From assembly GCF_004365875.1 (NCBI RefSeq), contig NZ_SODF01000001.1, forward strand, positions 1,612,001 through 1,676,000: a stretch of DNA of 64,000 bases, written 5' to 3'. The notes beneath the pieces were generated by a model. The model had not been told where the DNA came from and did not search any database. It saw only the letters and a list, made by a program, of their open reading frames with translations. Below, in pieces: positions 45,389 through 53,113 of the stretch. Position numbers and translations under genes: made by a program. The first letter of the stretch is position 1. The number at the start of each line of letters is the position of its first letter. This DNA comes from Kribbella kalugense (lineage in GTDB: Bacteria > Actinomycetota > Actinomycetes > Propionibacteriales > Kribbellaceae).

Positions 45389-45829
45389 TCAGACGAGCCA
45401 GATGCCGGCGTCCATGAGCACGCGGTCCTTGAGTTCGTTGACCTCACGCCAGGCTTGGATCTTGGTCGGTCTGACTCGGAAGAACGGGTAGTGGTCGAGC
45501 GGACGCGGATCGAAGCCGGCCTTCGCGGCGAACGCCTCGCTCTCGGCGTCGGTGACCTCGACGATCTCGACGGTCCCGGTGACGTGGATGACGTCGCGGA
45601 CCTCACCGACGGTCAGCTGGACGACAGGATTCGCACGCAGGTTGCGGGCGGTCGGATTGGTGGCAGTAGTCGAGAGCAGCAATGAATCGTTGGTCCAGAG
45701 GAACGAGAGCGGCATCAGGTACGGCGTACCGTCGAGCGAGGCCGTGGACACCCAGGCGTCGACATCCTTCTCGAACCGCTGCAGGGTGTCCTGCTTGCGT
45801 ACGGACAATGGGCGGGCTGGTGCCGTCAT
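45389..45829 (-). CDS. PPOX-class pyridoxamine 5'-phosphate oxidase-like protein
   Basis: 146 residues, split-barrel flavin fold: VDAWVSTASLDGTPYLMPLS, LLLSTTATNPTARNLRANPV and RPLDHYPFFRVRPTKIQAWR. Members of this size bind F420 or FMN. ATG 45829 is chosen for GAGGAG 7 nt upstream. Divergent from the second ECF41 sigma factor gene. Confidence 0.82.
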   Translation of the reverse strand: MTAPARPLSVRKQDTLQRFEKDVDAWVSTASLDGTPYLMPLSFLWTNDSLLLSTTATNPTARNLRANPVVQLTVGEVRDVIHVTGTVEIVEVTDAESEAFAAKAGFDPRPLDHYPFFRVRPTKIQAWREVNELKDRVLMDAGIWLV

Positions 45830-45850
45830 GACGTGCTCCTCTTCCTCTGG

Positions 45851-45877
45851 TGTCACATCTAACGCGCGTACTTCGTC
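45851..45877 (+). promoter_or_regulatory. ECF41-type promoter of the second sigma factor gene
   Basis: TGTCACA (45851-45857), exactly 16 nt, then CGTC (45874-45877), matching the published ECF41 -35/-10 motif. It reads toward the sigma factor gene, indicating autoregulation. Confidence 0.7.
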
Positions 45878-45928
45878 AGTCGGAATGACAGCGTTGGGCC
45901 GGTGAGTGTGACAGGGAGTGTGGTCCGG

Positions 45929-46798
45929 ATGAGCGGGGACGACTGGCTGGCGACACGGTTCGAGGAGAACCGGGATCGCCTGCGGGCCGTCGCATACCGG
46001 ATCTTAGGCTCCGAACCGGAGGCCGAGGACGCGGTCCAGGAGACCTGGATCCGGCTCAGCCGCAGCGACTCCGAAACGATCGACAACCTCGGCGGCTGGC
46101 TGACCACGGTCGTCGGGCGGATCTGCCTCGACATGCTGCGCACCCGCCGCGGCCGGCCCGAGCTGCCGTTGGGCGACCACTCCCCTGCGTTCGCGGATGA
46201 CGCCGTACCGGATCCGGAACTTGAAGCTGTGCAGGCGGATTCGGTCGGTCTCGCGCTGCTCGTCGTACTCGAGACTCTGTCGCCGGCCGAGCGATTGGCG
46301 TTCGTGCTGCACGACATGTTCGCGGTGCCGTTCGATGACATCGCGCCGATCATCGGCAAGTCGCCGGCGGCCGCGCGGCAGATCGCGAGCCGCGCACGCC
46401 GCCGAGTTCGCGGTACGCCGGAACCGACCGCAGTGGACGTGGTTCGTCAGCAGGAGGTCGTGAGCGCGTTCCTGGCGGCGGCCCGTGGGGCGGACTTCTC
46501 GGCCCTGCTCGAAGTACTCGATCCGGAAGTCGTGCTGCGGGCCGACGCCGGTGCATCGGAACGCGGGATGGCTCCGATGACGACCGGGTCGGATCGGGTT
46601 GCGGCGGCGTTCTCCGGGCGGGCGCAGGCGGCGAAACTCGTACTGGTCGACGGAATGCCTGGGCTGGTGTGGATGCAGCGCGGCGAACCGGTCGTTGTGT
46701 TCTCTTTCACCGTGGTCGACGGGCGTGTCGCCGCGATCACGTTGCGGGGCGACGACGACTACTTGCGAACGGTCGAGTTGGAGCCGTTGAAAGGGTGA
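45929..46798 (+). CDS. sigJ: ECF41/SigJ-type sigma factor with SnoaL-like domain
   Basis: 289 residues from ATG 45929, where MSGDDWLATRFEENRDRL matches the usual N terminus; an in-frame GTG at 45902 is possible. Region 2 has RILGSEPEAEDAVQETWIRL, region 4 LSPAERLAFVLHDMFAVPFD. The C-terminal SnoaL-like domain (about 175-289) lacks a clear NPDKL motif. Paralogue of the factor at 27.6 kb. The preceding ECF41 promoter suggests self-activation. Confidence 0.82.
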   Translation: MSGDDWLATRFEENRDRLRAVAYRILGSEPEAEDAVQETWIRLSRSDSETIDNLGGWLTTVVGRICLDMLRTRRGRPELPLGDHSPAFADDAVPDPELEAVQADSVGLALLVVLETLSPAERLAFVLHDMFAVPFDDIAPIIGKSPAAARQIASRARRRVRGTPEPTAVDVVRQQEVVSAFLAAARGADFSALLEVLDPEVVLRADAGASERGMAPMTTGSDRVAAAFSGRAQAAKLVLVDGMPGLVWMQRGEPVVVFSFTVVDGRVAAITLRGDDDYLRTVELEPLKG

Positions 46799-46963
46799 TC
46801 CGACGGCGTGGCGAGTGGACAGATTCGGTGGGACTCCTGTGACGGATGGGGTGCGATTCAGGCTCGTCGTACCCGCATCGCGAGACGGTGGAATCCGGTT
46901 TTTGTCCGGGCAGAAAGTGCGCTACTGTTCTGCTCTCGCACCGAGGAAACAGCTCGGAGCGAT

Positions 46964-47036
46964 GCGGACGTAGCTCAGTTGGTAGAGCGCAACCTTGCCA
47001 AGGTTGAGGTCGCCGGTTCGAACCCGGTCGTCCGCT
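46964..47036 (+). tRNA. tRNA-Gly (GCC)
   Basis: 73 nt, identical to the reverse-strand gene at 38692-38764. First of the forward Gly-Cys-Val cluster. TACTGT (46923-46928) is a likely -10 with TTTGTC about 16 nt upstream. Confidence 0.95.
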
Positions 47037-47086
47037 CGGAGAGGGTTCGGCAGGCCACCGTCCTCACGATGTCGAACTGCTTCACT

Positions 47087-47157
47087 GGTGGAGTGGCCGA
47101 GAGGCGAGGCAACGGCCTGCAAAGCCGTGTACACGGGTTCGAATCCCGTCTCCACCT
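47087..47157 (+). tRNA. tRNA-Cys (GCA)
   Basis: 71 nt, identical to 38575-38645. The Gly-Cys spacer shares its first 20 or so bases (CGGAGAGGGTTCGGC) with the other cluster and then diverges. Confidence 0.95.
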
Positions 47158-47184
47158 CGAAACCTCAGTAGGCTTGGGTTTCCC

Positions 47185-47256
47185 GGACGATTGGCGCAGC
47201 GGTAGCGCGCTTCCCTGACACGGAAGAGGTCACTGGTTCGATCCCAGTATCGTCCA
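47185..47256 (+). tRNA. tRNA-Val (GAC)
   Basis: 72 nt, identical to 38467-38538; anticodon GAC, no encoded CCA. Followed immediately by trailer element copy C. Confidence 0.95.
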
Positions 47257-47435
47257 CGAAGGCGAGGGGCGAGCTGTGCCTGCGGAAAGCGCAGGCCGGC
47301 TCGCCTTCGTCATTTGTGCGGCTGCGCTTCGCTTGCCGCGTTGCGGGGGCTTCGCCACCCGCACCCCCTGCGCCTTCGCTTCGCTCGGCGGCGGTGGCTG
47401 GGTCCGGCAGTCCGCTCGGGTGCGGGGCCGCGCGC
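47257..47435 (+). repeat. tRNA-Val trailer element, copy C
   Basis: Hairpin 47268-47305: 9-bp GGCGAGCTG/CGGCTCGCC, one bulged T, 7-bp GCCTGCG/CGCAGGC, loop GAAAG. The outer stem differs from copy B at several positions on both arms and still pairs. The conserved tail TTCGTCATTTGTGCGGC onward follows. Similarity to copy A continues through GTCCGGCAGTCCGCTCGGG. Confidence 0.72.
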
Positions 47436-47922
47436 CTGCTGTAGCTAGGTTTGCGGACCGCTCGGGTGCAGTGGTGGGTCCGGCGGTGCACGGAACGTCG
47501 GCCCGAGCGCGCCGCCCTGGCTTCGTCCTTCGGCCGATCCCAAAACCCAGACCGTTTGCCGGCCCGTCCCGACCCTTCGCCGAACCCAGCCCCGACCGGC
47601 GGTGCCAGCCCCGGCCGTTTGCCGAGTCGTGGGTTTGGTTGGGGACACGCCGCGGATGGCGGACCGAATCCACGACTCGGCGGACCCGACGCCGACCGTC
47701 TCACACGAATCGGCGGAGCTTGCGCCCTTCGCTTCGGTCGGCTGGCGGTGGCTGGGTGCGGCGGTCGGCTCGCCTTCTGTGGCTGAGTTTTGCGAGTTGG
47801 CTCGGGTGGTCGGTGATGCGGGTGCGGACCGCCAGGACATCACAATGCGTAGGGCCGCAGGTCGGGTAGGCGGCAGGGCGGGGACGTACGGCGATTGTGA
47901 TGGCCTGGCGGTTCGCGGGTGG
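47436..47922. other. Gene-free GC-rich stretch after tRNA cluster
   Basis: No gene supported. It contains GCCGAGTCGTGGGTTTG and GACACGCCGCG (about 47619-47660), resembling in inverted orientation sequence inside the tandem repeats at 37.2-37.9 kb, so the two gene-free regions share a dispersed repeat. Confidence 0.5.
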
Positions 47923-48081
47923 TTAGTGGTGGCGGGATTGGGCTGTTATCGCCAGGAGGAGTAAGGCGGTGCCTAGGAGGGCCGCGGGGGTTAGGTGTTC
48001 GTGGAAGGCGAGGGTGCCTATTGCTGTGGCTACTACTGGTTCTAGTAGGGCGATCGTGGCCGCGGTTAAGGCTGGGTGATG
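47923..48081 (-). pseudogene. C-terminal remnant of an EamA/DMT transporter
   Basis: The reverse strand reads ALTAATIALLEPVVATAIGT, then LAFHEHLTPAALLGTALLLL and stop, the characteristic last two helices of an EamA permease. An in-frame stop lies about 20 nt further upstream and no start is present, so at least 220 residues are missing. Truncated beside the SDR gene. Confidence 0.75.
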
Positions 48082-48135
48082 ATTCGATGCACGACGTGGG
48101 CCTTAGTCAGTCCGTCGACCACGCGGCGAGCGGTT

Positions 48136-48879
48136 TTACATGCGGAGGTGGGAGCCGCCGTTGAAGTCCAGGACTGTGCCGGTGGCGAACTCGGCTTCCG
48201 CGGAGGCGAGGTAGAGGATGGCGCCTGCTACTTCGGAGGGGTCGGCTACTCGTTCCAGGGGGCTTTCCAGGCGGCGGCGGTCGTAGCCTTCGCCGGCCAG
48301 ATTGACGGCGGCCATGTCGGTTACAGTCCAGCCTGGCGCGATGGCCGTGACCGCGATGCCCTCGGGGCCCAACGCTCGGGCGAGCGACTGGGTGAAGGAG
48401 ACGATGGCGGCTTTCGAGGCGCCGTACGCGGGCTGGTTCGGTTCGCCGCGGAAGGCGCCGCGGGACGAGACGTTGACGATCCGGCCGCCGCTGGACATGC
48501 GCCGGACCGCGCACCACGTGACGTTCGAAGGGCCGACGAGGTTCACGGCGAGGGTGTCGGTCCACGCCTGCTGCCACTCGGCGTACGTCGTCTCGCGGAT
48601 CCGGTGCGGGATGTAGAGACCGGCGTTGTTCACCAGTACGTCGATACTGCCGAGAGCCCGAGCCGCGTCGTCGACCATCGTCTCGATCGCCGCCGGATCA
48701 GCCAGATCGGCCTGCACCATCACATGCCCTGACCCAGGCAACTCCTTCAACACCTGGGCGGCCGCGTCCGCGGAGGCGCTGTAATGCACCGCCACCCGAT
48801 CACCCGCGGCAGCGAACGCACGCGCCGTCGCCGCTCCGATCCCCCGCGAAGCACCCGTCACCAGCACCGATCGGTTCAT
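48136..48879 (-). CDS. SDR family oxidoreductase (FabG-like)
   Basis: 247 residues: VLVTGASRGIGAATARAFAA, VLVNNAGLY, the Ser of IVNVSSRGAFRG, YGASKAAIVSFTQSLARAL with Tyr/Lys, and a C-terminal GTVLDFNGGSHLRM. Standard classical SDR; substrate unknown. AAAGGA lies upstream of the ATG. Confidence 0.87.
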   Translation of the reverse strand: MNRSVLVTGASRGIGAATARAFAAAGDRVAVHYSASADAAAQVLKELPGSGHVMVQADLADPAAIETMVDDAARALGSIDVLVNNAGLYIPHRIRETTYAEWQQAWTDTLAVNLVGPSNVTWCAVRRMSSGGRIVNVSSRGAFRGEPNQPAYGASKAAIVSFTQSLARALGPEGIAVTAIAPGWTVTDMAAVNLAGEGYDRRRLESPLERVADPSEVAGAILYLASAEAEFATGTVLDFNGGSHLRM

Positions 48880-48909
48880 GCCCCGATCCTTTCATCGCGG
48901 GCACAAGCA

Positions 48910-49977
48910 TCACGGCCGGGGCTTCAGATCCTTCCGATAGGACTTGCTGGCGCGCGCCCAGTCCTTCTTCGCCTGCGCACGCAACCGCACGTCGGCGCGA
49001 CGCGCCATGTACGCCGCCTCGCGCCGCAGCTTCACCCAGCTCTCGTACCGCCGGTACGGCAGCGAGCCGTCTTCCAAAGCCGCCCGTACCGCACAGTCCG
49101 GCTCCATCACGTGCGAGCAGTCCTTGAACTTGCACTCCGCTGCCAGCGCGGTGATATCCGGGAAGGCCGCCGCCAGTCCCTCTCCCGACTCTTGCAGACC
49201 GATCCCCCGCAGCCCCGGCGTGTCGATGACGACCCCGCCAGCTGGCAGCACGATCAGCTCACGCCGTACCGACGTGTGGCGACCCTTCCCGTCCTCACGG
49301 ATCTCCTGCACGTCCAGCAGCTCCACACCGGCCAGTGCGTTCACCAGCGACGACTTGCCCGCCCCACTGGACCCCAGCAACGCCAGAGTCGCGTCCCCGT
49401 CCAGCAACGCGCGTACGTCGTCCAGGCCGACACCTGTGGTCGCACTGCACACCAGTACGTCGGCACCCGGCGCGGCGAGCGCCACGTCTTCGGCCAGCGC
49501 GTCGGCGTCCCCGACGAGGTCGGCCTTGGTGAGTACGACGACCGGCCGGGCGCCGCTCTCCCACGCCAGCGCGAGGAAGCGTTCGATCCGGCCGATGTTC
49601 GGTTCCGGATGCAGACCAACCACGATCGCGATCACGTCGACGTTGGCCGCGAGCACCTGCCCACGGGACGAACCGCCGACCTCCGCGCGGACGATCGTCG
49701 TACGGCGGGGCAGCACCGACTCGAGCGTGATCCGGTCGTCCGGCCAGAACCGCAGTACGACCCAATCGCCCGTACACGGACCGGCCTGCGGGTCGGCGGC
49801 GATCTCGGCGAGCAGCGAACTGGACCAGCTGGCCCGGACCGGACCGTCCTCGGTGAAAACCGTCGCCAGGCCCTTGTCGACCCTGGCGACTCGTCCCGGC
49901 ACCAGCTCTTCCGGGACGGATTGCAGAAACTCAGCCGTGGATGCGTCGAGTCCCAGGGCCTGGAGTGTGGCTGACAT
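48910..49977 (-). CDS. rsgA: Ribosome small-subunit GTPase RsgA
   Basis: 355 residues. OB domain (about 25-95), circularly permuted GTPase with G4 TKADL, G1 GSSGAGKSSLVNAL and G3 DTPGLRG, then the zinc domain CKFKDCSHVMEPDC. It checks late 30S maturation. A 19-codon ORF with a strong ribosome site lies 33 nt upstream. AAAGG is the only, weak site for rsgA itself. Confidence 0.92.
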   Translation of the reverse strand: MSATLQALGLDASTAEFLQSVPEELVPGRVARVDKGLATVFTEDGPVRASWSSSLLAEIAADPQAGPCTGDWVVLRFWPDDRITLESVLPRRTTIVRAEVGGSSRGQVLAANVDVIAIVVGLHPEPNIGRIERFLALAWESGARPVVVLTKADLVGDADALAEDVALAAPGADVLVCSATTGVGLDDVRALLDGDATLALLGSSGAGKSSLVNALAGVELLDVQEIREDGKGRHTSVRRELIVLPAGGVVIDTPGLRGIGLQESGEGLAAAFPDITALAAECKFKDCSHVMEPDCAVRAALEDGSLPYRRYESWVKLRREAAYMARRADVRLRAQAKKDWARASKSYRKDLKPRP

Positions 49978-50010
49978 GCGGCGAACCTTTCGGAGGGTCC
50001 GGCCGCGAGA

Positions 50011-50070
50011 TCAGCTCAGCGGACGGACAGTGTGGGAGACAGCGGCCCATCGGGCCTGTTCCAAGCTCAT
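50011..50070 (-). CDS. Small upstream ORF before rsgA
   Basis: 19 codons, MSLEQARWAAVSHTVRPLS, ATG 50070 with GGGAGG nine bases upstream, ending 33 nt before rsgA. The ribosome site is better than that of rsgA. The Arg-Pro near the end might slow ribosomes. Leader role is inferred; chance occurrence cannot be excluded. Confidence 0.45.
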   Translation of the reverse strand: MSLEQARWAAVSHTVRPLS

Positions 50071-50126
50071 GGCGGGCTGCCTCCCTTCTGGTCCGGTCGG
50101 TCCCGAGCCGGGGACCGTGTATGCCG

Positions 50127-51368
50127 TCAGACTAGGTCGTCGGTGTCACTCTGCGCACCGGATTTTCCGACCGGCGCAGGCTTCTTCTCGGCCGGCTCGT
50201 CCGTCGGCCTCTCGGGCGGCTTCGCGGGCGCTGGAGGAGCCAGCCGCGGCAGCTCCGCCACCTTCTCCCCGACCTTCTCGGCGACCTTCGCCCCCAGCTT
50301 CTCCACCTTGCGCGCCGCCTCGATCTCCGGACGCTCGTCCGACTCCACCGGCGTCAGCGAGCCGCCGTGCTCGTGATGACGCTCCGGCTCCGCCTTCATC
50401 ACCGGCTCGACCTCGTCCTCGTCAGCCGTGTCCTCGACCGAGGCCTTCTTCACCTCGGCCACATGCTGCTTGTGCGGCCACAGCCGGTCCACCACGGCAT
50501 TCAGCGCAGCACCTATCAGTACGGCGATAGCTGTCATGTACAGCCACATCAGTACGGCGATGGGCGCGGCCAGCGGACCGTAGATCGACGTACCGCCGAC
50601 CGTGCTCTGCAGGACCCAGCGCAGTACGAAGCTGCCCAGGATCCAGATCGAGAGGGCCAGGAACGACCCCGGCAGGTCGGAGACCCACGGCGTCCGGATC
50701 GGCACCGACAGGTGGTAGAGGGTGTTCAAGAAGCCCGCGGACAGGATCGTGACGACCGGCCAGTACAGCTGGTTCAGGAAGTCGAGCCGGTGTGGCAGCA
50801 GCGCCTGGACCGCGTCCGGGCCGGCCAGCACCAGCGGCAGCACGATCACGCCGATGACCAGCGCAGCGCAGTACAAAGAGAAGGACAGGGCGCGGGTCCG
50901 GACGATGCCGCGCTTGCCGCCCATCCCGTACATGATCGTGATGGTGTCGACGAACACGTTCAGCGCACGGCTGCCGGACCAGAGCGCGAGCACGAACCCG
51001 ATCGAGATCACGTCCGGCCGGCCGCCGTTCAGGACCTGGTCCAGCGTCGGCGCGATGACGTTCTTGATCGAGTCGTCGGTCAGCGCCTGAGCGGCCAGGT
51101 CGACGATCTGCTGCTTGACGTCATTGATCGTCTCGACCTCGAACCACTTGCTCGCGATGTAACCGAGCGACCCGGCCAGTCCGAAGATCAGCGGCGGCAG
51201 CGAGAGGATCGCGAAGAACGCCCCCTCGGCGGCGAGCCCGGTGACGCGGTACCGCAGACACACCCCGACGGTCTGGGTGGCCAGCTTCCAAGTCGTCGCG
51301 GGGACCCGGCGAACCCATGCAAATGAGAGGGAGCTCCCACCAGTGGGTCCTGCCCCAGAACGTGCCAT
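50127..51368 (-). CDS. YihY/BrkB family membrane protein
   Basis: 413 residues with six TM helices in the YihY pattern (GLAAEGAFFAILSLPPLIFG, LYCAALVIGVIVLPLVLAG, YGPLAAPIAVLMWLYMTAIA). A long charged, Lys/Glu/Pro-rich cytosolic tail (about 300-413) contains KVEKLGAKVAEKVGEKVAEL. Function unsettled; not an RNase. TACGGT (51381-51376) lies 7 nt before ATG 51368. Confidence 0.85.
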   Translation of the reverse strand: MARSGAGPTGGSSLSFAWVRRVPATTWKLATQTVGVCLRYRVTGLAAEGAFFAILSLPPLIFGLAGSLGYIASKWFEVETINDVKQQIVDLAAQALTDDSIKNVIAPTLDQVLNGGRPDVISIGFVLALWSGSRALNVFVDTITIMYGMGGKRGIVRTRALSFSLYCAALVIGVIVLPLVLAGPDAVQALLPHRLDFLNQLYWPVVTILSAGFLNTLYHLSVPIRTPWVSDLPGSFLALSIWILGSFVLRWVLQSTVGGTSIYGPLAAPIAVLMWLYMTAIAVLIGAALNAVVDRLWPHKQHVAEVKKASVEDTADEDEVEPVMKAEPERHHEHGGSLTPVESDERPEIEAARKVEKLGAKVAEKVGEKVAELPRLAPPAPAKPPERPTDEPAEKKPAPVGKSGAQSDTDDLV

Positions 51369-51386
51369 ACCGCTTACCGTACTGAC
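51369..51386. promoter_or_regulatory. Overlapping divergent -10 boxes
   Basis: Only 18 bp separate two divergent start codons. Forward TACCGT (51375-51380) is 6 nt before ATG 51387; reverse TACGGT (51381-51376) is 7 nt before ATG 51368. The boxes share five base pairs, so the two leaderless promoters should exclude each other. Confidence 0.55.
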
Positions 51387-53006
51387 ATGGCGGACCCATT
51401 CGCGGTAACGAATCAGGCTCCCCCACTGCGGGGCGTGAACTTCTTCACCCACGACGCGGCCCTCGGTGACGCTCTGCGCCCGTACGCCGACCTCGTGGAC
51501 GACCCCGGTCTACACCGGATCGGCGAGCTGGCCGGCTCCGAGGAGGCCCGAGCCCATGCGCTCCCGGCGAACCAGAACCCGCCGGTCCTGCGCACCCACG
51601 ACCGCTACGGGAACCGGATCGATGAGGTGGAGTTCCACCCATCCTGGCACTGGCTGATGGAGCGGGCCGTCGGGTTCGGGCTACAGGCTGCGCCGTGGAC
51701 CAGCGACCAACCGTCGCCGCACCTCACCCGGGCGGCCGGGTTCTACGTCTGGTCGCAGGTCGAGCCCGGTCACGGCTGCCCGATCTCGATGACGTACGCC
51801 GCGGTTCCGGCGCTGAAGGCGGACGAGCGACTCGCGAAGGAGTGGATCCCGCAGCTCGCGTCGACGGAGTACGACGTACGCCGGCTGCCGGTCGCGGCGA
51901 AGAACGGTGTGCTCGCCGGGATGGGGATGACCGAGAAGCAGGGCGGGTCGGACGTCCGGGCGAACCTGACGACCGCGACCCCGGTCGGGGACGACGGTGA
52001 GTATCAGCTGAACGGGCACAAGTGGTTCTGCTCGGCGCCGCAGGTGGACGTGTTCCTGGTACTGGCGCAGGCCCCGGACGGACTCAGCTGCTTTGTCGTA
52101 CCGCGGGTGCTTGCCGACGGCAACCGGAACCCGTTCGCGCTGCAACGGCTCAAGGACAAGCTCGGCAACCGGTCGAACGCGTCCAGTGAGGTCGAGTTCC
52201 ACGGCACGATCGGTTATCGGCTCGGCGACGAGGGCGCCGGCGTCCGCACCATCATCGAGATGGTCGCCGCGACGCGGCTCGACTGCGTCCTCGGATCGGC
52301 CGCCCTGCAACGCCGCGCGCTGGTCGAGGCGATCTGGCACACCCGGCACCGGAGCGCCTTCGGCGGTTTGCTCGCCGACAAGCCCGCGATGCAGAACGTC
52401 CTGGCGGACCTGGCAATCGAGAGCGAGGCGGCCACCGCGCTGGGGATGCGATTGGCCGCCGCAGTCGATTCCTCAGATCCGAAGGAAGCGGCGTTTCGGC
52501 GGATTGCGCTTCCGCTGGCGAAGTTCTGGGTGTGTAAGCGGACGCCTTTCATGGTCGCGGAGGCGCTCGAGTGCCTCGGCGGGAATGGGTACGTCGAGGA
52601 GTCCGGGCTGCCGCTGCTCTACCGGGAGTCGCCGCTGAACTCGATCTGGGAAGGCTCCGGCAACGTCAACGCGCTCGACGTACTGCGTGCGCTCAGGCGG
52701 CCCGAATCGCTCGAAGCCTGGCTGCTCGAGGTGGGCGCGGTCCAAGGGGCCGATGATCGGCTCGACGCCGCGGTGCACGACGTACTGCAAGCGCTTGCTG
52801 ATGTCGCTGACGCCGAAGCCGGAGCTCGTCGACTGGCCGCGCGGATGGCGTTGTGTCTGCAGGCGTCGCTGCTGATCCGGCACTCGACACCGGCAGTCGC
52901 GGACGCGTTCGTGGCGTCGCGGCTGGCGAACGACTGGGGTGGTGTGTTCGGGACGCTTCCGCGGACGACACCGTTCCTGGACATCGTCGATCGCACGATA
53001 GGGTGA
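51387..53006 (+). CDS. aidB: AidB-type acyl-CoA dehydrogenase family protein
   Basis: 539 residues, the length of AidB (541) and not of ordinary acyl-CoA dehydrogenases. GMGMTEKQGGSDVRANLTTA, LNGHKWFCSAPQVDVFLVLA and ECLGGNGYVEESGLPLLYRE with the SIWEGSGNVN catalytic-loop region are typical. AidB binds FAD and DNA and is linked to alkylation response in E. coli; here the role is inferred. A ZTP riboswitch starts just after the stop. Confidence 0.83.
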   Translation: MADPFAVTNQAPPLRGVNFFTHDAALGDALRPYADLVDDPGLHRIGELAGSEEARAHALPANQNPPVLRTHDRYGNRIDEVEFHPSWHWLMERAVGFGLQAAPWTSDQPSPHLTRAAGFYVWSQVEPGHGCPISMTYAAVPALKADERLAKEWIPQLASTEYDVRRLPVAAKNGVLAGMGMTEKQGGSDVRANLTTATPVGDDGEYQLNGHKWFCSAPQVDVFLVLAQAPDGLSCFVVPRVLADGNRNPFALQRLKDKLGNRSNASSEVEFHGTIGYRLGDEGAGVRTIIEMVAATRLDCVLGSAALQRRALVEAIWHTRHRSAFGGLLADKPAMQNVLADLAIESEAATALGMRLAAAVDSSDPKEAAFRRIALPLAKFWVCKRTPFMVAEALECLGGNGYVEESGLPLLYRESPLNSIWEGSGNVNALDVLRALRRPESLEAWLLEVGAVQGADDRLDAAVHDVLQALADVADAEAGARRLAARMALCLQASLLIRHSTPAVADAFVASRLANDWGGVFGTLPRTTPFLDIVDRTIG

Positions 53007-53009
53007 GCG

Positions 53010-53081
53010 CGTCGCGACTGGCGCGCTGAGGTGGAGAACCACCGGGGAGCGAAAACCGTCGGCACCGTGCGCCTGGGTGCC
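53010..53081 (+). ncRNA. ZTP (pfl) riboswitch of glyA
   Basis: The conserved ZTP blocks are present: CGCGACTGGCG at the start, GGTGG-N-CCACC hairpin, GGGGAGCG, and the pseudoknot hairpin GGCACC-GTGCGCCTGG-GTGCC. It ends 32 nt before the glyA ATG, placing one-carbon metabolism under control of ZTP/ZMP, which accumulate when 10-formyl-THF is short. No terminator is evident, so translational control is possible. Confidence 0.85.
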
Positions 53082-53113
53082 TTCGACCCACTGCAACCGC
53101 AGGAGAGACAACG

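Noticed and set aside
38467..47256. Integrated element with tRNA attachment sites
   Set aside because: No integrase, excisionase, phage or conjugation gene between the clusters, and whole tRNA genes are duplicated in inverted order, not as short direct att repeats.
47165..47704. Reverse-strand open frames over the forward tRNA cluster
   Set aside because: They run through tRNA-Val and the trailer element; the apparent protein is translated tRNA and repeat sequence.
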